DNA of 64,000 bases from CAYPCH01 sp964409165 (GTDB lineage: Bacteria > Bacillota > Clostridia > Acetivibrionales > Acetivibrionaceae). The notes under the pieces were generated by a model. It had not been told where the DNA came from. It saw only the letters and a list, made by a program, of their open reading frames with translations, and made no database searches. Where the stretch lies: NCBI GenBank assembly GCA_964409165.1, contig CAYPCH010000002.1:21624-85623 (forward strand), written 5' to 3'. Numbering within the stretch: position 1 is the first letter of the stretch; each line of letters begins with the position of its first letter. This document shows, piece after piece, positions 1 to 9,229 of this stretch. The translations under genes were made by a program, and so were the position numbers.

Positions 1-1
1 C

Positions 2-469
2 GGTTATGGACAGCTCAACTGGGAGTTAAGAAATGATGAACGGGTAATTTGTATGGAAAGAACAAACATCCGGTACGTTGAACCTGAACAGCTTGGCTGT
101 CTCTCAGATTTTGCATCAATAGATGTGTCATTCATATCGTTAAAAAAGGTAATTCCTGTTGCCGTTAAACTGACAAAAGCCGACGGGGAACTGCTATGTC
201 TTATTAAACCGCAGTTTGAGGCGGGAAGGGATAAAGTAGGGAAGAACGGCGTGGTAAGAGACCCTCAAGCTCATAAAGATGTAGTAAATGACATTATAAG
301 ATTTGTCCTCGATAATGGTCTTAAAGTTAAAGGGCTTGATTATTCGCCCATTAAAGGACCGGAGGGCAATATAGAATATCTCATCTATATTTCAAAAACT
401 GACGGATGCGATGATTTAAGCATCCTTCAAGACACCGCACACCAAGTAGTAGACAAATCCCATATTTAA
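2..469 (+). CDS. tlyA: TlyA family rRNA (cytidine-2'-O)-methyltransferase, C-terminal part
   Basis: The frame is open from base 2, so the gene begins outside the window; the ATG at 53 is internal. The visible 155 residues are the back half of the Rossmann-type methyltransferase: a conserved GYGQL..LRND stretch, MERTNIR, then FASIDVSFISL and the C-terminal SPIKGPEGNIEYL block typical of TlyA. Family knowledge: TlyA 2'-O-methylates cytidines of 16S and 23S rRNA and carries an N-terminal S4 domain, which is not visible here. The tail after the conserved block is about 25 residues and not diagnostic. The usual clostridial partners (NAD kinase, argR, recN) do not follow; a long AT-rich spacer does. 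Confidence 0.85.
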   Translation, partial: GYGQLNWELRNDERVICMERTNIRYVEPEQLGCLSDFASIDVSFISLKKVIPVAVKLTKADGELLCLIKPQFEAGRDKVGKNGVVRDPQAHKDVVNDIIRFVLDNGLKVKGLDYSPIKGPEGNIEYLIYISKTDGCDDLSILQDTAHQVVDKSHI

Positions 470-941
470 CGCAAAGCATATAAAATATCTTGCAAATGAA
501 TAACTCAATTTTGCCCCTTTCATTTGACTCCAAGAGGTCTAATAAAGGTCTGATTTCTATATTCTACTGGAGTTAGACCTATTTAATGGATCTTAATGGA
601 TCTTAATGGACATTAAAAATTAAGATATTATAAATTAATAGTAGAATTTAGGTGAAATTTTTATAAAAAGTATGATATAATTCTATATAGAGAAATAATT
701 AATAGAACGAAATAGAGAAATATTTAAGAGAACGAACTTTACCTATTACTTTTTATAGTTTGTCTCTATAAATATAAATAGATAAGTTGCAAAAAGGGTA
801 TTGTAAGGAATTATTTTTCAACTTATAAACAGAGGTATATTATTTTGCAATGTATGAATTGAAAATATAATGTATACATTGCAAAAAATATAGCACAAAG
901 TATTATTTTTTTTAAAATTGAATGTTGAGGGAGGAGTAAAA
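470..941. other. AT-rich intergenic region between tlyA and the CAP gene
   Basis: No gene is seen. It holds a possible tlyA terminator or folded element at 528-580, where AGGTCTAA (535-542) can pair with TTAGACCT (573-580). Three near-exact direct repeats of TTAATGGATC lie at about 583-612. The last 250 bases are very AT-rich and presumably hold the promoter of the dockerin-CAP gene; I could not fix its -35/-10 boxes. Confidence 0.5.
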
Positions 942-2174
942 ATGAAGAAAGTATTAGTGTTAGTAGTTGTACTTTGTTTTGTTTTTAGTTTTTACTTATC
1001 TTTGCCAAAAATTACATTCGCAGCAGACGCACAACATTATTCTACAAAATACGGAGATCTGAATGCAGATAATTATGTAAATTCAACAGACTATATTTTA
1101 TTTAAAAAGTTTCTGTTGATAACAGACTTTGATTTAGCCATAGCAAACGGTTTACAAATAACTGATTTGAATAAAGATGGAGCTATCAATTCATCAGATT
1201 ATGCATTATTGAAAAAATACGTTTTGGGATTAATTGATTCATTTCCTGCAGATAATGTACCCATCAAGGCTCCTGAGCCAACAAAATCTCCAATATATGC
1301 AAAACCTCCGGAATCATCAATATCATTAAACATTCCAGTTAATTCATTAATAGGTAAAACAAAATCAGATATAATAAAAATCTTCGGTTCTCCTGACAGA
1401 AAAGAATTAAGTAAATACGGGTTTTACTGGTACATATATAACAGCGATTATAGCAAATATATTCAAGTGGGTATTCAAAACGAAGAGGTTGTTGGCGTAT
1501 ATTCCAATTCTGATAACTATAGATTCTTTGACAGAATTCAAGTTGGAACAGATAAAGCAGCTATGAGCACTATTTTAGGAAAACCTTTACAATATATTTT
1601 AAAAGGTACCACCAGATATATGCTAGACAGTACCGGCGGATATGAAGTCTTTAATGTGGACAACAGCTATTATGCTACAATATTTTATGATAAGTTAAAT
1701 GAAAACAGAGTTACATCAACACTCATTATAAAAAAAGAAACAGAGCATTCTCTTAACGGTTACTACGGTAAACCAAGTGAAGTACTTATGAGAAGTTATG
1801 AAAGACAAATGTTTGAAATTTCAAATGCTATACGGGTAAGAAACGGAAAACAACCATATATATGGAATGACAGTCTTGTCCAGCTTACCAGAAAACATAG
1901 TTCTGATATGGCTATGAATAACTATTTTTCTCATACAAACCTTGATGGAAAAAACCCAACAACCAGAATGAGAGAAGCAGGAATATCATTTTCTTCATCA
2001 TCTGAGAACATTGCAAAAGGTTATTTTTGTGGTATATATGCTATTGAAGGTTTCATGAGTACTTCTAGTCACAGAAAAAACATATTGGGCAGTTATACTT
2101 CAACAGGTAATGGAGTTTACATAGGAGAGGGAAAGAATATATACTATACACAAGATTTTTGTGCTTTGAGATAA
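942..2174 (+). CDS. Secreted dockerin-CAP (SCP/PR1-like) protein
   Basis: The ATG at 942 follows a GGGAGGAG ribosome site; an in-frame TTG at 918 has none. The 410-residue product starts with a signal peptide ending near TFAADA. A type I dockerin follows directly (about residues 38-95), with two calcium loops, DLNADNYVNSTD and DLNKDGAINSSD; the Ser-Thr and Ser-Ser recognition pairs fit C. thermocellum-type dockerins. After a Pro/Ser-rich linker come a CAP-associated N-terminal domain (about 135-275) and a CAP domain (about 285-410) with the conserved SHTNLDGKNPTTRM and SENIAKG segments. The dockerin being N-terminal, straight after the signal peptide, is unusual. Probably a scaffoldin-bound, non-carbohydrase component of the cellulosome (inference); its activity is unknown. 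Confidence 0.88.
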   Translation: MKKVLVLVVVLCFVFSFYLSLPKITFAADAQHYSTKYGDLNADNYVNSTDYILFKKFLLITDFDLAIANGLQITDLNKDGAINSSDYALLKKYVLGLIDSFPADNVPIKAPEPTKSPIYAKPPESSISLNIPVNSLIGKTKSDIIKIFGSPDRKELSKYGFYWYIYNSDYSKYIQVGIQNEEVVGVYSNSDNYRFFDRIQVGTDKAAMSTILGKPLQYILKGTTRYMLDSTGGYEVFNVDNSYYATIFYDKLNENRVTSTLIIKKETEHSLNGYYGKPSEVLMRSYERQMFEISNAIRVRNGKQPYIWNDSLVQLTRKHSSDMAMNNYFSHTNLDGKNPTTRMREAGISFSSSSENIAKGYFCGIYAIEGFMSTSSHRKNILGSYTSTGNGVYIGEGKNIYYTQDFCALR

Positions 2175-2268
2175 ACCAATGAGTTATAGTTAAATTGAAA
2201 ATTTATATAATAAAAAATGCCTTCTGGTATGATAAAGGAGGTGTTTTTTATTATTAATTAATTATACG

Positions 2269-2300
2269 CAATTACACGAAATAAAAATTTCGTGTAATTG
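2269..2300. promoter_or_regulatory. Perfect 12-bp inverted repeat upstream of the recombinase gene
   Basis: CAATTACACGAA (2269-2280) and TTCGTGTAATTG (2289-2300) are perfect complements around an 8-base loop. No T-run follows; a strong GGAGGGAGG ribosome site follows instead, then TTG at 2316 opening a 12-codon frame that ends at 2354. It may be the terminator of the CAP gene, an operator, or a leader-peptide arrangement for the recombinase at 2381. Confidence 0.4.
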
Positions 2301-2380
2301 GAGGGAGGTTTAATATTGAAAAAGAGTTCAATATGCTATATCATTATATTATAATACAGTTTACGAATTGAGGTTTACAA

Positions 2381-3388
2381 ATGAAAAATATTTATGATTA
2401 CGAAATGCCTTTAATTTTAAGAGACTTTTTAAATTACCTTCAAACTATCCGTGGAAAATCAATAAACACAATTAAAGTATATTTCTATGACTTAAGAGTA
2501 TTTTTCCGGTTTTTAAAAATCCATAAAAATCTGATTGACAGTAAAACTGAGTTTACTTCAATTGATATATCTGACATTGATATAAATATTATAAAAACTG
2601 TTTCATTGAGTGATTTATATGCTTTTATGTCATATGCCAGCAATGTGCGTGACAATACTTCCCACGCCCGTGCAAGAAAAGTTGCAAGTTTAAAATCCTT
2701 TTTCAATTATATTACAAATAAAGCAAAACTCTTGGAGTCCAACCCTGCCGCCGAACTCGAATCACCAAAAATAATCAAAAGATTGCCAAGATATCTGAAT
2801 ATCGAAGAAAGCAAACAACTGCTTACATCAGTAAATGGTGAGTATTCAGAACGAAATTACGCAATTATTACACTTTTTCTGAATTGCGGTATGAGATTAT
2901 CCGAATTGGTGGGTATAAATTTAAATAACATAAAAAACAACACATTAACAGTTATAGGTAAAGGTGATAAAGAAAGATCAATTCCTCTTAATAAAGCCTG
3001 TGTAGACGCTATAGAATCCTACATGAAGGTACGCCCGACAAACGGTGTAAAAGACCGGAATGCTTTATTTTTAAGCAAACGCAGACAGCGTATAAGTAAA
3101 GAGTCGGTACAGAAAATTGTTAAAAGGTTTATCAAAGAATCCGGTCTTGACCCACAAAGATACTCCACTCACAAACTAAGGCATACGGCGGCTACTTTGA
3201 TGTACAAGTATGGCAACGTCGATATTAGAGCATTACAGGAATTATTGGGTCATGAAAGTATTGCAACAACAGAAATATATACGCATTTAGACAAGCAACA
3301 GTTAAAAGATGCTGTAGACAGTAATCCTCTATCTGATTTTAGCAGGAATAGTGACGACAAAACCAGCAAAAACGACCAAATCGACTAA
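2381..3388 (+). CDS. Tyrosine recombinase, XerC/XerD-like
   Basis: A 335-residue site-specific recombinase. An N-terminal core-binding (SAM-like) domain covers about residues 10-115 and the catalytic domain about 140-310. All catalytic residues are present: Arg172 in NCGMRLSEL, Lys near 194-197 in GKGDKERS, His264 and Arg267 in HKLRH, His291 in GHES and Tyr300 in TEIYTH. Size and motif spacing match chromosomal XerC/XerD more than phage integrases, and no phage genes or att-like repeats are nearby. A GAGGTT ribosome site precedes the ATG. Role in dimer resolution is inferred; XerC and XerD cannot be told apart here. Confidence 0.88.
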   Translation: MKNIYDYEMPLILRDFLNYLQTIRGKSINTIKVYFYDLRVFFRFLKIHKNLIDSKTEFTSIDISDIDINIIKTVSLSDLYAFMSYASNVRDNTSHARARKVASLKSFFNYITNKAKLLESNPAAELESPKIIKRLPRYLNIEESKQLLTSVNGEYSERNYAIITLFLNCGMRLSELVGINLNNIKNNTLTVIGKGDKERSIPLNKACVDAIESYMKVRPTNGVKDRNALFLSKRRQRISKESVQKIVKRFIKESGLDPQRYSTHKLRHTAATLMYKYGNVDIRALQELLGHESIATTEIYTHLDKQQLKDAVDSNPLSDFSRNSDDKTSKNDQID

Positions 3389-3473
3389 AAGGATAAATAA
3401 AGCCCTTTATATTATGGGCATTTTGAAGTAAAATAGATATAACAAAACACATATATGTAGGGGGAATAACCTG

Positions 3474-4919
3474 ATGAGGAAAGTACTTAAGATAATATCT
3501 ATACTAATATTTACAATTGCTATTCTTGTATCATGCAACAATAACAATCCTGTGGAATCGTCTCCGACTCCTGATACAACACAGCAAACAAATGACCCAA
3601 ACGAATTTGTAGTTCCCGATGATTATGTTAATCCTGAGATGGCTATAAGAAGTATGGATAATCTTCTTACTCTGCCACGTACTCTTAGAATCAAAAAACC
3701 GGGAGGAAGTATTTATTTCAATGCTTCTGACAATCTTACAACCGCTGTTACTGATATTTTGATTAAAGCATCTCCTTCCAATGACGAATCTGATGAAGAC
3801 GCTAAATTTATTGAAAATTATGATTTCACAAAATATGACTATGTGCTTCAGTACAGTGGTGCAGCAAGTATTATGGTTTCATTGGAAAACAATATGTACT
3901 TTTTTGAAGGAACGAAGCAACTGTACAAACTATATGGTGACAGTAGCGATTTCTGGTCATGGTTAAATTTTGATGATATACAAAGAACCGTGGATTTGGC
4001 TGATAATCCGGAGGAATACACTGTTTTGTCATCCCTTTATAAACATGATATTAATGGTGATGGTTCGGACGAAGACGTATATCTTGTATATAAAAGAGAA
4101 AGGAATACTGATTTTTACGGTAATCTATATCTTAAAGTTGGTGATTCTGAAGCCTTGATATATAATCATATGTTGTGGCAGAATATCCCTGTCAGCTCCA
4201 TGAATAGAGTACCCTCTCTACTCTTTTTGCCTCAGACAGACAGCAAAAACGTGGCTATGGTATCCACCTTGACATGGGCCACTAACGAACTAGGAGCAAC
4301 TGCGAACGTAACGGCTTTTATATATGAAGATGGAGATCTTAAATTGATTGATTTTGGACCTCCGGATATAAATTTTGAATTTGAAGACGGGAATAAAAAA
4401 TATACAGCTGAGTTTCCACAGTTGAATAAGACTCTTGACATAGAATTTGATCCTGAGAATTTTGTCAGATATGTAGGAAGAAACTATACATTAAAAGAAG
4501 TTCTTGAAGACAAAATAGAATTTACAAACCATGCCCTTTCGTTTAGAATAGCTGATTATAATGACGATGGAAAGCTTGAAATAGGTAGTATGTCATCTTT
4601 ATTGTTTGAACCTACTTTAAAAATGAGTATTGGTACACTGTATACTTTTTTTGAGTGTACAAACGATTCTATGACTCCTGTTAAAGCAATAATTGCTCCC
4701 CCATACGATGACAATGACCAGAGTGCCAAGATCAAAATTGAAGTATATAAAACAATTTTTTATTATGGAAGCCTTGCAGTTGATGATAAAGGAATTAATG
4801 ACGCCAACTTCCAAACTGTAGAAGAATTTACTTCCGAAGATATAAAATCAACTATTGATGAACTGGTAAAGGACAACTTCTTAACACTTAAAGATAACAA
4901 ATTATATATCAAATATTGA
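3474..4919 (+). CDS. Predicted lipoprotein with calcium-loop-like motifs
   Basis: A 481-residue exported protein. The N-terminus is a lipoprotein signal with lipobox LVSC, followed by an Asn/Ser/Pro/Thr-rich linker. Two segments look like EF-hand or FG-GAP calcium loops: DINGDGSDED near residue 190 and DYNDDGKLEIG near residue 360. The latter recall VCBS/FG-GAP-type surface proteins, but no full domain can be named. A GGGGGAAT ribosome site precedes the ATG. It stands alone, and the convergent M15 peptidase gene lies beyond the terminator at 4925-4967. Function unknown. Confidence 0.75.
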   Translation: MRKVLKIISILIFTIAILVSCNNNNPVESSPTPDTTQQTNDPNEFVVPDDYVNPEMAIRSMDNLLTLPRTLRIKKPGGSIYFNASDNLTTAVTDILIKASPSNDESDEDAKFIENYDFTKYDYVLQYSGAASIMVSLENNMYFFEGTKQLYKLYGDSSDFWSWLNFDDIQRTVDLADNPEEYTVLSSLYKHDINGDGSDEDVYLVYKRERNTDFYGNLYLKVGDSEALIYNHMLWQNIPVSSMNRVPSLLFLPQTDSKNVAMVSTLTWATNELGATANVTAFIYEDGDLKLIDFGPPDINFEFEDGNKKYTAEFPQLNKTLDIEFDPENFVRYVGRNYTLKEVLEDKIEFTNHALSFRIADYNDDGKLEIGSMSSLLFEPTLKMSIGTLYTFFECTNDSMTPVKAIIAPPYDDNDQSAKIKIEVYKTIFYYGSLAVDDKGINDANFQTVEEFTSEDIKSTIDELVKDNFLTLKDNKLYIKY

Positions 4920-4924
4920 TTGTT

Positions 4925-4967
4925 TATAGAGGAAGCAGAGGGACGGTTCTTTTGCTTCCTTATCTAT
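4925..4967. terminator. Bidirectional terminator hairpin
   Basis: ATAGAGGAAGCA and TGCTTCCTTATCTAT form the arms, with AGGGACGGTTCT in the loop. It sits between the convergent lipoprotein and M15 peptidase genes and could serve both. Confidence 0.6.
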
Positions 4968-5887
4968 AACGTGTCAATCATCTTTATGAATTTCTTTACC
5001 TGTGCATCATCTTCTGGAAACCCATAATACCAAGGTTCTATGGCCTCGTGTTCTTCCACATGATACCTCGCCTTTGTAATAAGTTCAGGTCTGTATTCAA
5101 AATGGAGAATGTCAAAATGTCCCCACTTGCCTCCCCATATGAAATCATTATTCTCAAAAGCCCTTACTACATCCATTGGATATGAGTCTAATCTCTTCTG
5201 ACCCTGCTCTTTTGTAGCCCATCTCCAGTAATCCCTTTTATCACTTTTTAAATCAACTGCTATCCCAAAAGAGTGTGGGCTTAACTGGTTTGTTCCTGCA
5301 ATAATTCTGTAGTTAAATGTTCCATTAACAGGATAAACAAAACCGTATATACTATTTCGTTGTTGTGCTATGGCCAAAATTTCGTTAAAAGCCTGCCGCA
5401 TTGACTTAGATGCGTTATTGTTTTTGTTAAATGAAAAATTCTTCCCTCCTATATTCACATTAGTCAGATTTTTCATTATCTGCTCTTTTGATGAGCCATA
5501 AACCTCCTTTAGAAGTCCGTATACTCTCAAACGTCCAGGATCAAATCCCTGGGGCATTATAGTATCAATATTCCAAAGTGGATAAACCTGTTCCATCATA
5601 TCCTGTAAATCTGCATTGCTCAGTTTTTCATCAAAACTCTTTTTTCTGCCGTCGTCGTATATTATGCGTCTCCCCGACCTCATCTTCAGATAAATTAATC
5701 CGTTAGCATCCTTTTCAACATTTTCTATGTAATCAGGATAGGACATCATAAGGCAAAGCAGGTCTCTTTTCATAGTTGTATCATATACAGATGTTACAGA
5801 GGTTGAACTCTCTGTTTCTTGTTGCAGGCACCCGAAAAGTAAGACAGCAAATAACACTATGATTATAAGAATACATGCTTTTTTCAT
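4964..5887 (-). CDS. M15-family D-alanyl-D-alanine carboxypeptidase-like lipoprotein
   Basis: A 307-residue exported peptidase with lipobox LLFGC (Cys20). The C-terminal half carries the zinc-site pattern of the M15 (VanY/endolysin-like) family: SPHSFGIAVDLK gives His205 and Asp212, and GHFDILHFEYRP gives His257 or His262. Family role: trimming of peptidoglycan peptides at the outer face of the membrane. The first 150 residues after the signal are not assignable. The start ATG follows AGAGGATTAG. The 3D-domain cell-wall protein is the next gene upstream on the same strand (89-base gap), so the two may form a wall-remodelling pair. Confidence 0.82.
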   Translation of the reverse strand: MKKACILIIIVLFAVLLFGCLQQETESSTSVTSVYDTTMKRDLLCLMMSYPDYIENVEKDANGLIYLKMRSGRRIIYDDGRKKSFDEKLSNADLQDMMEQVYPLWNIDTIMPQGFDPGRLRVYGLLKEVYGSSKEQIMKNLTNVNIGGKNFSFNKNNNASKSMRQAFNEILAIAQQRNSIYGFVYPVNGTFNYRIIAGTNQLSPHSFGIAVDLKSDKRDYWRWATKEQGQKRLDSYPMDVVRAFENNDFIWGGKWGHFDILHFEYRPELITKARYHVEEHEAIEPWYYGFPEDDAQVKKFIKMIDTL

Positions 5888-5975
5888 AGCTAATCCTCTA
5901 ATTAAAAGAAAGTTATATGTAACATGTTATTCATACAACTTTCTTTTAATTCAGAGATTTGCTAAAACTCTATAA

Positions 5976-7358
5976 TTATTCAAGTATATATACCACAACA
6001 TTCTGTTTGCCGAACTTCAATGCTTTGGCATGTATTATTCTTTCACCTGGTTCGTCTTCACCAAAGAAAATGTCGATAATATCGTCCTTTACCAACCTTC
6101 CTGTATCTTCTGCAATATATATTCCTGTAAGTTCTTTATAGTTTTCCGGAAAAACAATGTATAATTTGCTTTTTAAAGGTATAACAGAAGGGTCAACTGC
6201 AACCGTTCTTCCAACTTCCGCTCTGGTTCCTGTAAAAGTAATCCCGTATTGCGGATGGTCTTTTGTTTTGCTGCAGCTTTCAACTGAAAGGTCATATGCC
6301 GTTGCTCTCATATTCAGTTTCTTTTTGTAATTACTTATAATATTTCCGGTTCTGATTTTGGTATCAGCTCTTGAAATGGTGTATTCATTTGATTTGGAAA
6401 TTATTCTCCTTAATTGTTCGGATCTGTTTTCAGAAGTTTCGTCTGTTTTCTGGCTCATACTATCTAGTGAGTTGACTGTCAAATACACCAAACTATCACT
6501 GGATTCATTAATGCAGTGCATCAGATTATTAGCAGTTAATGCGGGCTTTACTACAAAAAAAGCAACTGTATTTCCATTCTTCTCAGGAATATTGAAAATA
6601 GTAAATATAATTGCCAGAATCAGAATGAATCCTATGGCTGCTGTAAAAGCTGCTTTGTTAAACAATAAATATAAAGATCTGATCTTTTGAAAGAAAATAA
6701 TAATTTTATCCTGTATGTAACCGATTGCTTCTTTCTTATTATCTATATCCAAGACTTCACTGCCTTGTGTTTTAAAGTCGTGTGTATCTTTAATAGTGTC
6801 ATCTGTATCACTAATATAAGGTAACTCATTGGTTACCATTTCTTCATTTTCGGCTACGTTTTTAATTTCGTTTAAATTAATGTATTCTTCAGTATTTGCC
6901 GTATTTTCATTTTGAACTGCATTTTCTATTGCTTCTTTAAATATATTTTTCTCATTATTAACCAACTGTAGAACATGACTCTTTATAACAGGTCTTAAAA
7001 AAGGCTTGTCCAATGTTACAGCCGACCACTCTGAGAGTTGATCCATAAACTCCCCATCTTTTTTATCAATTTTTAAAGATGCTCTGAAAATGTCGGCAGC
7101 ACTAACTGAAAAGACTTGTTTTTCTACTGCCTCCATAAAAACCGTAAGTAGTATTTCGTTTCTATATTCTTTATTTATAGATGACATTTTAATATGTAAT
7201 ATTCTCTTGACAGCATCAGCAAAGATAACGGCATTGTTTGAAGATGGACTATTCTGGTATTTGGTTTTTATAAATTTTCTCAAGTCAGATACATTTTTTT
7301 GAGTCAATATCACCCGTTGGTCTAACTCGTCAAGGATATAGCTTATGTTTCCTTCCAC
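5976..7358 (-). CDS. Membrane-anchored 3D-domain protein
   Basis: A 460-residue protein with a GTG start behind GGAGG. The first 230 residues are hydrophilic and presumably cytoplasmic. One membrane helix follows (about 235-257), and the C-terminal 100 residues form a 3D domain. The conserved pieces are MRATAYDLS, GITFTGTRAEVGRTVAVDPS, IPLKSKLYIVF and AEDTGR..DDIIDIFF, whose aspartates give the domain its name. Family knowledge: 3D domains resemble the catalytic part of MltA lytic transglycosylases and occur in resuscitation-factor and germination proteins. A long cytoplasmic N-terminal region before the anchor is unusual and recalls anti-sigma or RsgI-like topology, but I see no recognisable domain there. 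Confidence 0.8.
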   Translation of the reverse strand: MEGNISYILDELDQRVILTQKNVSDLRKFIKTKYQNSPSSNNAVIFADAVKRILHIKMSSINKEYRNEILLTVFMEAVEKQVFSVSAADIFRASLKIDKKDGEFMDQLSEWSAVTLDKPFLRPVIKSHVLQLVNNEKNIFKEAIENAVQNENTANTEEYINLNEIKNVAENEEMVTNELPYISDTDDTIKDTHDFKTQGSEVLDIDNKKEAIGYIQDKIIIFFQKIRSLYLLFNKAAFTAAIGFILILAIIFTIFNIPEKNGNTVAFFVVKPALTANNLMHCINESSDSLVYLTVNSLDSMSQKTDETSENRSEQLRRIISKSNEYTISRADTKIRTGNIISNYKKKLNMRATAYDLSVESCSKTKDHPQYGITFTGTRAEVGRTVAVDPSVIPLKSKLYIVFPENYKELTGIYIAEDTGRLVKDDIIDIFFGEDEPGERIIHAKALKFGKQNVVVYILE

Positions 7359-7653
7359 TCAAAAACCTCCATAAAATACTGCAAATACTTCGATAACCAT
7401 TTCTACAACACTCAAACCCCATAAAAAAGTGTATAAAACTTATGGCTATAATTTATCGATTGCCTTATACATATTTTTCATAACATAATTATACCACATT
7501 ATTCGATCTTAGTAATTCAAATATTTATAGAATTTTATGAATTCAACTTCCAAAGCGACATATTAAATTTGGTCAACCTGTATCTTTCTAACCCATATGC
7601 ATAATTTCAATTCCACAAAAAACCATTTATTTTCTTTAATATTTACAAGCCTT
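7359..7653. other. Intergenic region
   Basis: Nearly 300 AT-rich bases between the end of the ABC operon and the start of the 3D-domain gene, both on the minus strand. It should contain the 3D gene's promoter and the operon's terminator, but no clear hairpin with a T-run or promoter boxes could be fixed. Confidence 0.4.
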
Positions 7654-8310
7654 TTATTTAATCATTAATAGTTTTCCTCCATCCATTTCGTAAACAGTAT
7701 CACAAAGAATACTAATGTCCTCTGTATTGTGACTTGCAATAATAATCGTTTTACCTTCATCACGTAGTTGAATTAAAAGCTGACGAACATACTCTATTCC
7801 GTTTTTATCAATACCATTCATTGGCTCATCAAGTATAAGAATTGAAGGTTCCTCCATTATAGCCTGTGCAATACCCAATCTCTGTCTCATACCGAGAGAG
7901 TATTTCCCAACCCACTTTTTGCTATCAGCGTCAAGTCCTACCCGATTTATAGCAGCTTTAATATCATCATTTTTGATTTTCTTATTAATTGAAGATAAAA
8001 ATTTTAAGTTTTTAAAAGCACTGTAATTTGGCAAAAAACCGGGCGCTTCAATAATTATACCTACATCATCCGGCACATCTGTATCTTTTCCTATACATTT
8101 ACCGTTTACAATAATTTCTCCTGATGTAACTGGTGTAAAACCACAGATACATTTTAAAAGTACTGTCTTACCGGAGCCATTATGTCCTACTAGTCCATGT
8201 ATTTTATTCCTTTCAAATGAAACATAAATGTTACTTAAGACTTGGACTCCTTTATATATTTTACAAACATCATTAACTTCAATTATTGAATTTTTCATAA
8301 CTGTACTCAT
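7654..8310 (-). CDS. ABC transporter ATP-binding protein (ABC-2/lantibiotic-export type)
   Basis: A 218-residue ATPase with Walker A GHNGSGKT (about residue 38), signature YSLGMRQR, Walker B ILILDEPMNGID and switch His in IIIASHNTED. The layout matches BcrA/lantibiotic-immunity ATPases. It is the last gene of a five-gene minus-strand operon and presumably powers the two permeases encoded just upstream (8375-9229 and 9222-10004). The substrate is unknown; the secreted protein heading the operon is a candidate. Confidence 0.85.
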   Translation of the reverse strand: MSTVMKNSIIEVNDVCKIYKGVQVLSNIYVSFERNKIHGLVGHNGSGKTVLLKCICGFTPVTSGEIIVNGKCIGKDTDVPDDVGIIIEAPGFLPNYSAFKNLKFLSSINKKIKNDDIKAAINRVGLDADSKKWVGKYSLGMRQRLGIAQAIMEEPSILILDEPMNGIDKNGIEYVRQLLIQLRDEGKTIIIASHNTEDISILCDTVYEMDGGKLLMIK

Positions 8311-8374
8311 TCCTTTCGAAAGCTTAAAGGTAAAACAAATTTTTGTGTTTAAGCTATAAAATATATCTTTTTAA

Positions 8375-9229
8375 TCACACAGGTGGTAATACCTGTATAT
8401 CACGTTTACGTACTGATAAAACAGCAGCCACACTTAATATAACAATAGACACCAAGAAAAAAATATATGCATAAAGGTTAGTTGGACGTGGAGATAAGCC
8501 ACTTGGGTCAAGAATAGTCAAACGTGCCATAGATACTGGAGAAAAGTGATTCATATAGTAAGGAAGTGAATTCGAAATTGTAATATCTAAAAAGACAATA
8601 GCTGAGGCTATAATAGCTCCTATCGCACGATTAAAACTTACATTAAATATAAAAATTATAAGGCCAAGCATAGTTCCGGCACACCAGTCTAAAAGGATAC
8701 TTAATCCAAAGGCCTGCAAAGGGCTATACATTACTTGAATTCTGTAATCAATAGGCAAGTCTATACCATATAATTGGCCTATATTTGTTTGTGAAAGTGT
8801 ACTGAGAATTTTTCCCCAATTATTGCTCAAGAATATATTAGGAAAAAGAATTAATATACTTAATACAACTATAAATATAAAATATATAGCAGTACTTAAC
8901 ATGATATAAAGAACTTGACCTAGAGCCCACGTTGTGCGACCACTTCGTATCATAAGATATGGTTGCCACGCATCAATAAATGGTGCATCACAAAATAGAA
9001 ATACAATACCTAACATCAGCATACATTGTGTAATAGAATAATTAGATATAAATGGAATTAGCCAAGGAGTAACTCTGTAATTCAACTTTTTTGTTAAACC
9101 GGATATAGGGTAAACATAGTTTAACATAAGCATAATAAGTAAAATTGATAAAATGTATATTCTGGGATTTGTAGCCCATTTTCTGATGTTGCTAACACAT
9201 ATAGAAGAAGCCTTTCTAATATTATCCAT
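8375..9229 (-). CDS. ABC-2-type permease subunit
   Basis: A 284-residue membrane protein with about six hydrophobic helices, including ILSILLIMLMLNYVY, IYFIFIVVLSILIL and AYIFFLVSIVILSVAAVL. There is no conserved catalytic motif. It overlaps the preceding permease gene by 8 bases, implying translational coupling and a heteromeric channel with it. The family is judged from topology and the neighbouring ATPase, not from a signature. Confidence 0.7.
   Translation of the reverse strand: MDNIRKASSICVSNIRKWATNPRIYILSILLIMLMLNYVYPISGLTKKLNYRVTPWLIPFISNYSITQCMLMLGIVFLFCDAPFIDAWQPYLMIRSGRTTWALGQVLYIMLSTAIYFIFIVVLSILILFPNIFLSNNWGKILSTLSQTNIGQLYGIDLPIDYRIQVMYSPLQAFGLSILLDWCAGTMLGLIIFIFNVSFNRAIGAIIASAIVFLDITISNSLPYYMNHFSPVSMARLTILDPSGLSPRPTNLYAYIFFLVSIVILSVAAVLSVRKRDIQVLPPV

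Noticed and set aside
2381..3388. Prophage or integrative element marked by the recombinase
   Set aside because: No phage, conjugation or att-like sequences nearby; the protein fits chromosomal Xer proteins.
3781..4158. Short plus-strand frames inside the lipoprotein gene
   Set aside because: Alternative frames of a well-supported gene, no ribosome sites and no protein-like features.
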